DNA from: Ditylenchus dipsaci
Taxonomy: Eukaryota; Nematoda; Chromadorea; Rhabditida; Anguinidae
DNA length: 64,000 bases
Assembly: GCA_004194705.1 (NCBI GenBank)
Contig: SADC01000858.1
Span: 124,001-188,000, forward strand
Direction of reading: 5' to 3'
Shown: positions 33,655-45,333 of the stretch, piece after piece
Layout of the letters: every line of letters starts with the position of its first letter
Position numbering within the stretch: the first letter of the stretch is position 1
Notes under the pieces: model-generated
What the model was told of the DNA's origin: nothing
Database searches by the model: none
What the model saw: only the letters and a program-made list of their open reading frames with translations
Program-made: the position numbers and the translations under genes

Positions 33655-34252
33655 CAGTATATACTACTTTTCACCAGTCAATTATTTCTTTTCACCAGTA
33701 AATTTAAATTTCAAACAGTATACTTATTTCTACCAGTAAATTACTGATTTTCACCAGTAAATTACTGATTTCTTAAAGTAAATTTGTAATTAATGCGATT
33801 TTTGGTGGTTTTTGGCTCATTTTTGTTTTTGGTTGTCAATATAGCATCTTACAGCTATTTTATGATCTGAATGCAATTATTCTGTTGTTCAATGAAGAAT
33901 AATTCGATTCGGATAGTAGGATAGTGAGGTATGTGTAAATTAAGCCAATACTAGTGTTGTGAAACGAGCATATGCTCGAAATCAATCTGCTCGAGCATTT
34001 TCACAACCCTAGGTATCACCGTAGATGTTAAATTTCAAAACCAATTATGTGGATTCAGATCATAAAATAGCTGTAAGATGCTAAGATCGACAACTAAAAA
34101 CAAAAGTTATCCAAAAACTACAAAAAATTGCACAAATTACCAAATTTACTGATAGAAATCAGTAATTTACTGGTAGAAATAAGTATTTTGCTTGAAATTC
34201 AAATTTACTGGTGAAAAGAAATAATTTACTGGTGAAAAGTAGTATTTCACTA
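33655..34252. mobile_element. Long inverted-repeat element (ACTTTTCACCAGT units)
   Basis: Left arm TATACTACTTTTCACCAGTC followed by several TTTCACCAGTAAATTACTG units; right arm TTTACTGGTGAAAAGTAGTA with the same units inverted. In the centre a GATTGTGAAACGAGC/GCTCGAGCATTTTCAC dyad at 33955-34012 is probably a separate small insertion. Confidence 0.65.
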
Positions 34253-34285
34253 GCTACAAGTAGCTATAGCCCAGTCCAAATACTA

Positions 34286-34732
34286 TACAGTCGAACCTCT
34301 ATATAACATAATTCAAGGGACCGCCAAAAATTTATGTTATATAAAGGTTATGTTATATAAATTAGCCATCCCGAAAATAAAATCAACCATCGAAAACAAT
34401 AGATTCGAAAGAAAATAGTAATTTTTGATTTCTCACCACCTTAATGTAAACAAATTTCTTACAAAGACTGAATAAATCTGATTTTTAGAGAAATTAACTG
34501 ATTTTTTGAGACATTTAATAGATTTATGTTATATGGAGGGGCGTTTATTCGGCTAGAGCCAGAAAAAAATTTATGTTATAGGGAGTTTCATGTTATATAG
34601 AGAGGTAAAACTTATGTTATATAGAAATTCACTTTGGCTTTATTTTTATCAGACCAACAAAACTGATTTCTGAGTTATGTTATATAGAGTTTTATGTTAT
34701 ATAGAGCTATGTTATAGACATGTTCGACTGTA
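34286..34732. mobile_element. Pogo/Tigger-like MITE with TATGTTATATA array
   Basis: TACAGTCGAACCTCTATATA at the left, ATAGACATGTTCGACTGTA at the right, TA at both edges. ATGTTATATAGAG occurs many times in both halves. About 445 bp without coding capacity. Confidence 0.85.
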
Positions 34733-35065
34733 TAAAGATTAACTTAGAGGCTGAAAATGGCTAAAAGCAGAGATGGGAATAATTTTTAACGTTTTATGGT
34801 TAGGTTTTACTTGTAATACTTCAAATTACATAAAAAATGTTTATTTGTACAATATGGGTTTAAAAAGTCAACAACATGAATACACTGAGAGAATTTTTCA
34901 AAATTCTTATTATACATATAATGCAGAACTCGGAAACGTCCTTTATTTGAAGATTTGTCTTTATTTGAAATCCGAAATTTTTAAAATTTTTGAGATTTTA
35001 AGTCAAAATCTTTATTTTTGTTGCTCGAAAATCAATAAGCACTGGATAAAATAGCACTTTTTGAC

Positions 35066-35911
35066 TAGACTTGGCAGTTTGGGGTCCGGGCGGGAAACGG
35101 AATGGGAATTTGAAAAAAAAATTGCTCCTGCGGGAAACGGTAATGGGAATTCCAAAATTTCGGGAACCCGACGGGAAACGGGAATTTGTAAAATAAGAGA
35201 GAAAATCCAAAATTCTGTGATTTTTTCTTCAAACAAAGCAAAACAAACAAATCAATGAAGGCCTACTCGGACTTCCCAAAGTCACGCTTGACTCCGGAGT
35301 CAAATGGTCTGACTCCAGAGTCAAAATCGGTGACTCCGGAGTCAAATCGATGACTTTGGAGTCAGATAGATGATTCCGGAGTCAGCATAAGTTCCGAAGT
35401 CAACCCAGTTTTGTCATGCAAAACTACTGCAATCATTTGTTTTGCACTTTTTTCATGTTGTTTTCGGTCGGAATCCTATTTTTTCGCTGCCAGACGATGA
35501 AAAAATATACTGTGACAGAAGTCAGTATGAAAAGTTGTAGTATGTAGAGAGTGATCTTTAATTTTAAAAATCTTCACTGGAACAAACAAGTGGTACGGTC
35601 TTGGTTCCAGAAATGAAAAAAGCTTGTTCTCACAGTAAGTAGATTCCTAAATTCTCAGCCGTTATTCTGTTGAAGAAGACGTTTCACCAGTAATGAATAA
35701 AGAAATGACAAGAAACATTGCTTAGTAGCAAACTTCTTTTGTTTTGACATTAAACAAATTTGAATTTGGATTTCGGGAAAATTTCGGAATTTTCAAAAAT
35801 TGAACGGGCGGGAAACGGGATTTTGAACTTTGAGCCGGCGGGAAACGGGAACGGGAAAGTGATTATTTTCGGGATTCTCAAACCTGGATTCCCGTCCCGC
35901 TGCCAAGCCTA
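35066..35911. mobile_element. hAT-like element with CGGGAAACGGGAA arrays
   Basis: Ends TAGACTTGGCAG and CTGCCAAGCCTA with a perfect 8-bp duplication TTTTTGAC (35058-35065 and 35912-35919). Both arms repeat CGGGAAACGGGAAT. The core contains a separate minisatellite (35275-35405). No transposase recognised. Confidence 0.85.
35275..35405. repeat. Minisatellite of self-complementary TGACTCCGGAGTCA units
   Basis: Six to seven imperfect copies of TGACTCCGGAGTCAAA(T)CGG. The 14-bp core is a perfect palindrome. Located inside the hAT-like element. Confidence 0.75.
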
Positions 35912-36011
35912 TTTTTGACCAAATGTCTTTTATTTCACCAAAATGTCCTTTATTTGAAAATTTTGATTTCCGAGTCCTGCTATAATGACAATAACTTATA
36001 AAATTGTTAAG

Positions 36012-37998
36012 TTAGATTAAGTCCTGAAAATGAAACAGTCGCTTTAGACTTTTTGGTCTTAAAAAGATCAATGAATAATAAATGGAGCAGCAGCATATGT
36101 CTACCAGTGAAAACATTACAGGATACTGGCCGAAAATAGAAGTTGAGGATTTTCCAAAAATCTATAAATTTGTAAACACTTAGTCACTGTACTATTTAAC
36201 ACTTACCAAACGAAACAATAAACTAAAATAGCCTGGCAGAATATTGAAGCCGAACTCGCAAAATATGCTGAATCGAACAACACGATTTGTCTGTAAATTA
36301 TACGAAAAATTAATAATTAAGTGTTTTTGACTATTTTTAAAAGAAATTTTAAATACCGTACATTCTCTTGTAATTATATTTCAAGCCGGTTTTCAGATTT
36401 TTGAATGCTCAACCAAAATTTAAAAAAAAATTACTTAGAGCTTATGGTGATTGAGAAATGAAGAAAAAGAGATCTGTGAAATGTCTTTTCCACGCTGTGA
36501 TATAGGTCCTTGGGGCAGCTAGCTATTAGGCATAGGCGTGCCCAGGGCTGGGGGCTAGCTGGGATATATAGCCCCCCCCCTGTCAAGATTTTTCCAGCCT
36601 TTTTTTTTAGTTTTTTAAGCGTTACCCAGCTTTTTTTGCACTTATAGGTCACCAAACCCTCGTCAGAAAATCCTGGGTACGCCTACACACCCACTGGGTA
36701 CGAGTGCGTAATAAATAGATAATATACGTTATTTTAAACTCGAGATTTTTGTTCGAAATCCCTGAGTATGCCACTATGTTGGACATCAATATAAAGTAAA
36801 AATCTAACATACCAATATAACGCGCTCCGTACAATTTCTTGAGACATTGAGAATGGGGGTCCAAGAGAAATAGGGAAAAAGAGCAGAAACGTGACTCGCG
36901 TATCTGCTCCAAAGTGACCAAAGAGTATATGCTTCTCTGATCTAGCTTTTGTGCCCCATTCTCGCTCTCTTTGGTAAAAAAAATATATGTGACGCGTTAT
37001 ATTTGAAATTGGTTTCAAAATAGTAGAAAGGCTGAGGCTTCCATGTAAATTATTATTTTTTACCCTCAAGGGTCCTACGAGTCGTTTTTGTTCGAAAATT
37101 AAAAGTTCGCGCTTCGAAAACTAGTTTAAGGTCATCAATATCAGATTTGATGCAAAATTAGTGTAAAACGTGAAAAATTTGATGTTTCCGCTTTTTTAAA
37201 CGTTCCCGCCTTTGTAAACCAGTACAATCAATCCTCGATTTAACGACACCCTCGATTGAACGACGCCCTCAGGCGGTCCCCAAGGGGTCTTTAAATCGAG
37301 GGTATGCTGTTTAGCTAAACATATTTCATCAAAAACTTACAATTTGCTTTGATTCAGCAGCATTTAGGTAATGCACAAACAAAACACTACTAATCAAATT
37401 AACAGTGCTAAAAGTGGTTTTAAATACTAGTTGATGCAATCCTTTGTATTTAGACAGCATACACTCTGACACTGTGCACTGTCTTGCTAAAATATAATTT
37501 ATTCTCTTAACAACTTGATTAACTTACCGCTTTCATAATCCAGCGGATATTCTAGTAAATAATACGAAGCGCAAATAAGTGTTAAGAAAAAATAAATGGG
37601 ATTGATGCTCGGAAATATAGTTTTCTAACAAAGTTATTCCATTTTAGCCCCACCTTAAGAGCCATTATTCTGTCAACTGTAAGAAGGAATATCAAACAAG
37701 GTGAGACGGCGAAATAAGTTCCATAAGAAATAGCTAGAAAAAATAGTAAATACGGATCCTCGGCCACTAACTGATAGTAATAAATAACATAGAGCCTGTA
37801 GGGCAAATTCCAGATCATGAAAAAAGTGTGGCAAACCAAATATAGGAGCATTATATTTGAGACTGATTTTGTCTGAAGTCTGGCTTTCTTGAAGAATGCA
37901 CAGTAGACCAGGTGACTCATTAGTGGAATAGTTATGCATTGACAGGTCAAAGAGACCAGGTTTTCGCACAGATTTAAGTAGATTAAATAGTTGGACAT
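36012..37998 (-). CDS. Nematode serpentine chemoreceptor (Srbc/Sra-like), complete seven helices, five exons
   Basis: Exons 37654-37998, 37528-37624, 37341-37486, 36207-36290 and 36012-36161 join with matching phases (0,1,0,0) and end at TAA 36012; product about 273 residues. ATG at 37998 starts MSNYLIYLN, directly in helix 1. Helix 2 is in SNIMLLYLVCHTFFMIW, helix 3 ends LIFLLTVDRIMALK (the DRI counterpart of the GPCR DRY motif), helix 4 in YFFLTLICASYYLL, helix 5 in FKTTFSTVNLISSVLFVHYL, helix 6 in RFSIFCEFGFNILPGYFSLL and helix 7 in YPVMFSLVDICCCSIYYSLI, then RPKSLKRLF. Length and layout fit nematode srbc/sra-type chemosensory receptors. The join between exons 1 and 2 uses either a 29-nt GT-AG interval (37625-37653) or, more likely, one missing base in continuous coding sequence. 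A MITE ends about 10 bp upstream of the start. Confidence 0.78.
36526..36692. mobile_element. Short hAT-like MITE in a receptor intron
   Basis: TAGGCATAGGCGTGCCCAGG at the left and CCTGGGTACGCCTA at the right, with a CCCCCCCCC run inside. CATAGGCGTGCCCAGG-type ends are common in hAT MITEs. Lies in the third intron of the chemoreceptor; an unrelated pogo-like end (CAATCCTCGATTTAACGAC) is at about 37220 in the same intron. Confidence 0.55.
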
Positions 37999-38006
37999 GA
38001 CTGAAC

Positions 38007-38314
38007 TATAGTGTGTTTCAAATTTTACTGACACTTTTAAATAGGCACATATTCTTCAAAGGGTCAAGTTTTTCATTTCAGTTTTTAGTAACAATATTTT
38101 TGTATATTTTTGCTTGATCTTCCCTGTGGTTTTGGCTTTAGCAATCCAGAAGTCATCTACAGACCAGGACCCAAACGACACTGGAGACGAAGAAAAAATT
38201 AGGTTTTTGACATTATAAACCAAAAACATTACAGCGAAAAACTGAATCGATTTGCGCTTACAGACATTCACAATTCGATTTTCAAGGTATTAGAAAAATT
38301 TGAAACACCCTATA
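38007..38314. mobile_element. TIR MITE immediately upstream of the chemoreceptor start
   Basis: TATAGTGTGTTTCAAATTTT and its counterpart AAAAATTTGAAACACCCTAT are the ends, TA at the edges. The interior segment CCAGAAGTCATCTACAGACC recurs in related form near 28390 and 55855. Its left edge is about 10 bp from the receptor ATG, so it supplies or has replaced the proximal promoter. Confidence 0.7.
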
Positions 38315-40558
38315 TAATTACAGTCATACCACGATAAACAGACAGCGATATAATTTAGTATTGCGAATAACCATCCTCACCCCCCCCCCCTAAATTCCTT
38401 GATAATTTAATCATTTTAACGCACGTGAAACGCATCATCTCATTTTTGAAAAAAAAAGTTTTGACCAAAATTTGACTTTTGACTTGGGAGACCAGGCAAA
38501 CAGTCAAATTTTGGTCAAAAAATTTTCAAGGCATTTTGGGAGGGTTCGGAATACTACAACCTTTTCCAGACAACCTTCTCAAGTTCGCTTCTTCGCTAAG
38601 TTAAACCAGGGCTCGGAAATTATATTTTGAGGCGTGTTTTATGTAAAATCATAAATTATTTGGGTGTAAAAGTGCGTGAAAGCTGTCAAATAAAAACGTT
38701 TTTAAATAAAAAAAAATTAAAGTTTTCAAAGCTACTTTTTCTCAGTTTACAGTTCAAATATTTTAATAGCACCAAAAACCTCAAAATAATCTCACGTCTG
38801 ATGTGTTTAATGTGAAAATTATGAACACTAATAAAGCTAGACTAATTAGACAGTAATAAAATTTTTAGCCATACAAAAATTGGACTTTATAAATACTTTA
38901 TAAAAGATAAAAACCTGGTGCTGCTGACTGTGTTAGATTTAAGTAAAGCTACAATTTTTAAACCGAAAATCAAAACTTTTAATGTCAAAAATATTTTAAG
39001 TTCTCGGAAACGTCTTTTTTAGAGAGGACAGCCCCACCATATCTAAACAAATAAATATCGCATAAGCTGTATAATTACTTGCGTGTTCCTTATTTGCAAA
39101 ATTTTTTAAAAGTGCCAATTTATTTTTAAAAGATGTTTATAAGTTGTGATTATGTAGGCTAAACTACAAAATAATGTGTAATCAAAATTTTCATACAGAA
39201 AAAAAATTAAGGTAGACTAATAACACATGAAGTTATGTGAGCATTTTATTTAAAGTAATAATTAGAAATGACAAAAGTGTAGGGTGGTTGTTCTATCAAG
39301 GTTTGACTGTTTGATAATAAAATGAAATCGGCCTAACAAAATTGTCGCTACCTTCATACTCACCACATCGCGCACTAAATCATTTGTTAGAAGTGTTTAA
39401 AACAATTTTAAGTCAAAATTTTGCCATGAAAAGACTAAAGAAGTAAATTTTAAAAAAACCAAAGGGTGAATTGGAAGAGAAAGGGCAACATAGGCACTTA
39501 CATTAAAAAAAGAAGATTGTACATAGTTTTGTGAACTAGGGACTACCGCAAATATATCTGGTATGCATACATTTTTCGTTCACCTAGAGTCTAAGGTATG
39601 TGGGTGTGGTAAATCCAAGTCCCCGATACTGCTTGATGGGTTATAGGGCGCTCATAATGAGATGTCGATGATGAAGTCGGATGTCAAAGTAGGATGTTAA
39701 AGTCAGTATTAAAATCAGGGTGCTCACAATGAGATGTCGAAGTACAATGTCGAAGTCGGATGTCGAGATCCCAAACAACCCCCGAGAATACAAAACAACC
39801 TCAAATTATTTCAAATCATCCTGTATGACCCGAATGACCCGATATCACCCGAAACCACCCAAATCACTCAATCACCCCATATCACTCCAAACCACTATAT
39901 ATTACCTCATATCACTCCAAACCGCCCAAACCACCGCCACAATAATGTATATCCTAGTAGCGTCTGGAAATCAATAATTACTAGTGAATTTCAAAGTTTG
40001 ATATTATAAAGTTGCAAAAAAAATTCATAAAAAAGATTAAATTGAGATTACGTTTAAAATCGGTTTTAAAGAGCGCACCAGAACTAATAGCCTTTATTAG
40101 ATTTGCTGCTCTGAGAGTGTTGCTAAGATTTTTTGATACTTTATAAATTCAATGAATAAAGATATTGTTAAATTTTTAAAAGTAAAAAAAAATTATGGCC
40201 AGATCGAACTCATAAAAAATTGGCTCACTCTGTATTTGTCTAGTTTACTGTAGTCAATTTTGTTTGCATAATATAGCTACTCAACTAATTGTAAGTGATT
40301 TCCCTAAAACAAGGTTTTATTTTGCAGAAGGTTTGCAAGAATAAAAAAATATCGATAGACTGAGCAAAACATCAACTAATTTCTGAATAAACAAAACAGC
40401 CTATGCATCTAAATTTAGTGAGCTTATGGTTTCCAGTGATCTATTGATTTTCCGGCATACCGCTTAAATCTTACTTTTTTATTTCGAAATAAACTTTTTT
40501 CATTTAGTGATCTCAACATCACTTTTTCCAGTACCTTTCCGTGCTTACCAAAATCTTC
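38315..40558. other. Intergenic, no gene recognised
   Basis: Holds a lone pogo-like end (TACAGTCATACCACGATAAA at 38320) and a pyrimidine/CACC-rich low-complexity stretch at 39775-39950 (ACCCGAAACCACCCAAATC). No supported coding region. Confidence 0.4.
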
Positions 40559-40567
40559 TATATAAAG
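40559..40567 (+). promoter_or_regulatory. TATA box of the Gly/Arg-rich peptide gene
   Basis: TATATAAAG lies 58 bp before the ATG at 40625, leaving room for a start site about 30 bp downstream and a short leader. Confidence 0.5.
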
Positions 40568-40624
40568 GCAAATGTAAACCGAATAAAAATCATTTTTTCA
40601 TTTTATTCTTCTTTAACGATAACT

Positions 40625-40912
40625 ATGAACAGTAAACTAGTGTTTCTTGTTGCTTTGCTTGGAATTTCCTTGATTTTGGCTCAACCGAGTAGCGAGTTCG
40701 GCGGAGATGAGCTCCTCCAATCTCCCCCACGCAATAGAGAAAGGCCAGGCAGAGGTGGACTAGAAAGTCGAGGTGGTGGCAGAGCAGGCAACACAGGTAC
40801 GCGTAGACAAGGTGGTGGTCAAAGACGAGAAGGAGGAAATAGAGGAGGCATGGGTAATGGAGGTCCTCAACGTGATGGACAGCGAGAAGGCCGACGTGGT
40901 ATGGAAAATTAA
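40625..40912 (+). CDS. Small secreted Gly/Arg-rich peptide, 95 residues
   Basis: Single exon with TATA box upstream and AATAAATG about 140 bp after the stop. The start at 40625 gives a textbook signal peptide (MNSKLVFLVALLGISLILAQ, cleavage likely after Ala or Gln). Use of an upstream ATG at 40541 would bury it. The mature part is a short acidic/proline segment, then an RGG-like region (RGGLESRGGGRAG, GGGQRREGGNRGG, ending GRRGMEN) with about ten Arg and over twenty Gly and no Cys. No family is recognised. A cationic, disordered secreted peptide could be an antimicrobial, a structural cuticle component or something else; the sequence does not decide. Confidence 0.6.
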   Translation: MNSKLVFLVALLGISLILAQPSSEFGGDELLQSPPRNRERPGRGGLESRGGGRAGNTGTRRQGGGQRREGGNRGGMGNGGPQRDGQREGRRGMEN

Positions 40913-41581
40913 GAGGTTAATTCACTAGGTTTAGTGAAGTGATGGCACTACCAACTCATTTTATTTAAAAACAAATTATAATACATATTTTGCGTAATTT
41001 TGTTGACACTTTAAGATTTTAAAAATATCATGTGCGGCAATTAAAAAATTAATAAATGTTTGCAGTGAATTTGTATTCAAAAAAAGTTTTTTAAATGCCT
41101 TTTAATCACGCTAAACGCGATTCCGGTATCAGACTATTGTATTTACCAAACGATGAAAAAGCATTGCGTCAAAATAAATATTTTGGTAAACATCAATTTC
41201 TTTGTCCAAGTTGATCCTGTTTTTATAACTTTTCAGACTTTAATCATTTTTTAAAGAAATTTATTTTTCAAAAATCCATATCACAACACTCAGAAATTCA
41301 AAAATCATTCTGTAAAATGGGTTTGCACAGGGCACGTGAACGTCCTTATTAATAATATTTTTTCTTTTTTGGATTTCATATCTTATTTGTTTTTAAGTAT
41401 TTCAGGCTCTATATGTGTCCGCACAACCTCCGAAAAAACTCAGAACGGTCTCCTCTATGGTTTTTTTTCAAATTTTTATTTTTTTGGTTTTTTAATTTTT
41501 TTATATAAAAACCATTATAAAAAATGTGAAAAAAAACCATAGAAAGGACCCTTTTGTGTTTTTTTCGGGTGTTGTGCGAAC

Positions 41582-43011
41582 CAGAGGTGGGCAAAGATCA
41601 GATCAGATCAGTTCAGATCAGATCAGATCGCCGAAGATCAGATCAGATCAAGATCAGATCAGATCGGCATAATATTTTTTTTTTTTAATTTAGTCAAATT
41701 TCACACTCTAAGTCAAAATTTTACGGCGAAACGTATTTTATACAAAGTTGAAAGAAGATCAGATTTATTTAGATCAGATCAGTTCAGATCGGGTCAGATC
41801 GGGTCAGATCGGGTCAGATCGGCTGAGATCGGCTTACATTTTTTTCTTTAATTTTGTCAAATTTCACACTTTGAGTCAAAATTTTACGGCGAAACGTATT
41901 TTACAGTCAAAAAGAAAGGTTTATTGTGTTTTTAACTATATATTTAATTACAACTTTTGTCGGTAGATTTTTTTCGGCTGGAAAAACTTTTCATTCGGAC
42001 ACTGGATTCGTGTTCAGCATGGTCTTCATAAAGTAAAGTTTCTTTTGAAATTTCAGAGTCACTGTCAAATTTTGAATTTCGTTCAAGATAATTAACATTT
42101 GAATTTAAAATTTCAATCTTAATTGTCTTGAGCGGAAATCAAAATTTGACGGGGACTCTGAAATTTTGAGAGAAGTTTTATAAGCAAATCGACCACGCTG
42201 AACACGAATGCAGTGTCAGAATCAAAAGTTTTCCCAGCGGAAAAAAAGTTATAAAAAATTTGTGTCACAACTTATATATTCATTTTGCACATTTTGTCAT
42301 AACTTGACAATGAACTATAGTTGCATTCAAAGCCAAAATGACAGTGACATTCTGCTCTTTGTTTTTGTTTTGATTATTCAGTTATATTTTATCTCTGCAC
42401 AAAGTTTTTTGCTTGTAGAAAGTAAGAATGGAGCGTTTTGAAAATCGCTACTCCAATAAACAAGTGGTGATTTATCTTAAACCTTCAAATCGAAAGAGTC
42501 AATGGTTAGTATTTTCAAAAAGCTAAATTCCTGGCGGTCATTTTGGTATATTATGAGCGTGGGTGTAGTATGACCATCATGGCGCATTAATTGAAAACCT
42601 GTGGGTACCCAGCTGGACTTTGACCCTGCACAATGTGTTACCTCCCGGACCCTTTTACACCTACTTCATCAATGATTGTAGCAAAAAGGAGCCCCGCCAT
42701 CGTGTTCACCGGGAAATTCTGCACAGTAATCAACAACCGATCTGAACTGATCTGACCCGATCTGACCCGATCTGAACTGATCTGAACTGATCTTATCTAA
42801 ACTGATCTGATCTTTTCCCAACTATGTGTAAAATACGTTTCGCCGCTAAATTTTGACTTAGAGTGTGAAATTTGACTAAATTAAAAAAAAAAATATTATG
42901 CCGATCTGATCTGATCTTGATCTGATCTGATCTGATCTGATCTTCGGCGATCTGATCTGATCTGAACTGATCTGATCTGATCTGAACTGATCTGATCTTT
43001 GCCCACCTCTG
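41582..43011. mobile_element. Non-autonomous hAT-like element with GATCAGATCAG arms
   Basis: TIR CAGAGGTGGGCAAAGATCAG and its exact inverse at the right, flanked by the perfect 8-bp duplication GTGCGAAC (41574-41581 and 43012-43019). Arms are runs of GATCAGATCAG and GATCGGGTCA on the left, mirrored at 42740-43000. Both arms also share ATTTTACGGCGAAACGTATT. Centre (42000-42700) has no recognised gene. Confidence 0.9.
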
Positions 43012-45035
43012 GTGCGAACACATATAGACCCGAATTTCACGTCAAAATTTTACAAACCGCCATAGGCACTGAAAAAATAGCATCTTTTCGCTAAAATTTC
43101 CTAAATGTCCTTATTTTGAGCAAAGGTCCCTATTTTCGAGCTTTTTTATTTAGTGGTTGGCTGCGCTACAGCATAGTGCTAAGTTAGGTTGCAGTTTCGC
43201 ATATCAAAAAGAGACTCTATAAGCATTTTTTTGATCAAGAGTACTTCTCGGAATTACGTCTAAGGAAGGTTTTCAACTCAAAATTTTGAAAAAAAAGTTA
43301 ACTAGGCCAAAAAAAAGTACAATTTGGTCATTTTTCGTCAAAAAAGAGCCATTTTATCCAGTGCTTATTGAATTTTGAGCACCAAAAAAAAGATTTGACT
43401 AAAAACTTCAAAAATAAGAAAGATTTCGGGTCCCCGAAAAAGTACAAATCTTTTAAAAAAGTACAGTAACGGTCCCTGGTCTAAGGTTATTAAGTGAGCA
43501 CATCTCTAACTCTCAAATCCCCTGAGTGCCCCCAGAATTAAAAAAAAACAGCTGGCTTCCTCATAAAATCGGGGTCGAGAAACACGAATATGACGTTATC
43601 TCTTCCATCCGAGCACTCTGCGTGGGAGGAAGGGGGTGATTTTGAACTCAAGCCCTAAGTTGTCATTGTAATTGAGTTTCAAGCCTGAGAGTCAGTTAAA
43701 ATTTTGGTTACTTAAAGGGGCATGCCCACGCTAATAATGGTGGTGCCGAGGAACTCAAAAAAAACAAGGCCTAGAACTCAATTTCAGGCGATTTTTGTTA
43801 GAAACCAAGTTGAAAAGTTCGTGCATAAATTCAATGTTCTCCAATTTTTTTGAATTTCCAGAACCACCTGTAATAGCGTAAGCATGTAAGCACCATTTAA
43901 ACTGATGAAAAGACACGTCAACCTCTCAAAATTATCCCACACGTGTTTAAAACTGAATACTAACTTTTTTTAATAATCTTTTTTGGTTTTTTATACCATT
44001 AGACAGAACATGAACAGAGCTACGAAACCTACGTTTTCAAATTTTCTTGTAAAAATATTTTTACTTTATATGATGAGCTCAAAAGTCGGCTCTTATACAG
44101 TTGGTGTCACATTTTGTTTCCTTGGAAAAATGACCTGAAATTACGTATTCAACAGATTTTTCTGCTTAATACGATGAAAGAAACATTTCGAATAGGTTTC
44201 TGATCGACAAATTATAACTTTTCTCAATTTAATTTGACTTTAACTTCTTGAAAGTATATTTTTTTGATGTAAAGGGTCAATTTCAGTGATAGGCAAGGGT
44301 AGGCCATCGTATGTTAAAACGGACTCAGTAAAAAGAAATCTCACTTTTATTTGAACGAAATTCACTCAAAAATATTCTAAAAGATCATTTAAATCAGAGG
44401 AGTTGAAGTCTACATTTTTTGAGAGAAGTTTTAATTTTTAGATTAGTAACTGTTTATGTATGTCTTTTTTATCGTGAGCAGAAAAAAAATTAGGACGTGG
44501 TTTTCGGCCATTTTTCAAGAAAACAAAATGTGACCCAACTGTATAAGTACCTAAAAGTGCATCAGGAACTTATTGCTGAGCGAAATTTTTCTTTGTTGAC
44601 AATACCTTATTTGAGCAATATTGCAAAATGAAATAGCTCAAAGAATAATTGAGTGGTAAACTACATGTAAAACGAATGTTCGATTGTGCAAGAAAAGTAT
44701 GTAGTTAGGTTTTTGGAAAAATTTGAAAGTGTGCTATTTAAAGAAAAAATCTCACAGACATCACTATCAAAGTTAAGTAACTGAAATAGCATTATTATTT
44801 TTAAAGCCAATCAAAGTGAATAAAGGGCATTCGTTATATACATAATTATAATCAATTTCTTATCTGATGAATAAATTTAAATTATTAATCTTAATTTCAA
44901 TTTTTTTTCAAGTTAATTTCGATGAAAAAGATATAGTCCAGCTAAAAAGCCGAATAAAAATAATTTGTCATATTTTCATCATATACCACTAAGTAATTTA
45001 ACAAAACAAGTTTTGCTTAGGTAACTCACTAACTT
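43012..45035. other. Intergenic, no gene recognised
   Basis: AT-rich. The dispersed segment AACAAGGCCTAGAACTCAAT at about 43765 is shared with 5690 and 20645. No supported gene. Confidence 0.4.
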
Positions 45036-45274
45036 AGCTACTTTTAAGACTAAATATCGTTTAAATTACCATCTCTACTAAATAGTCACTAATCTAAAAA
45101 AACACATCACATATCTAAGCACCATAAATGAGAAACCCGAAATTTTATAAACATTTCAAGGATTTGCATAAACTGCTGTCAAACAAGAGATCAAACCATT
45201 TAAAATATGTTTAGCAAAATAAATAAATCCTTTTGTTTTCGTATTTGATGGTCTTCAATCGGCGAACTTTTCGG

Positions 45275-45281
45275 TATAAAA
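45275..45281 (+). promoter_or_regulatory. TATA box, secreted hydrophobic-repeat gene copy 1
   Basis: TATAAAA 59 bp upstream of the ATG at 45334; preserved in the mirrored copy. Confidence 0.55.
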
Positions 45282-45333
45282 GAGCCAAATGAAAACCAAA
45301 GCATCAACCATAAAGTTTTTCCCAAAATCAAAA

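Noticed and set aside
37625..37653. A 29-nt GT-AG intron in the Srbc/Sra-like gene
   Set aside because: In-frame as an intron, but other introns here are about 45 nt or longer and one missing base would also explain the shift, keeping a plausible second cytoplasmic loop (GLKWNNFVRKLYF).
41582..43011. GATCAGATC arrays as a CRISPR-like or centromeric satellite
   Set aside because: Units are irregular, without unique spacers, confined to two inverted arms, and bounded by TIRs with an 8-bp duplication.
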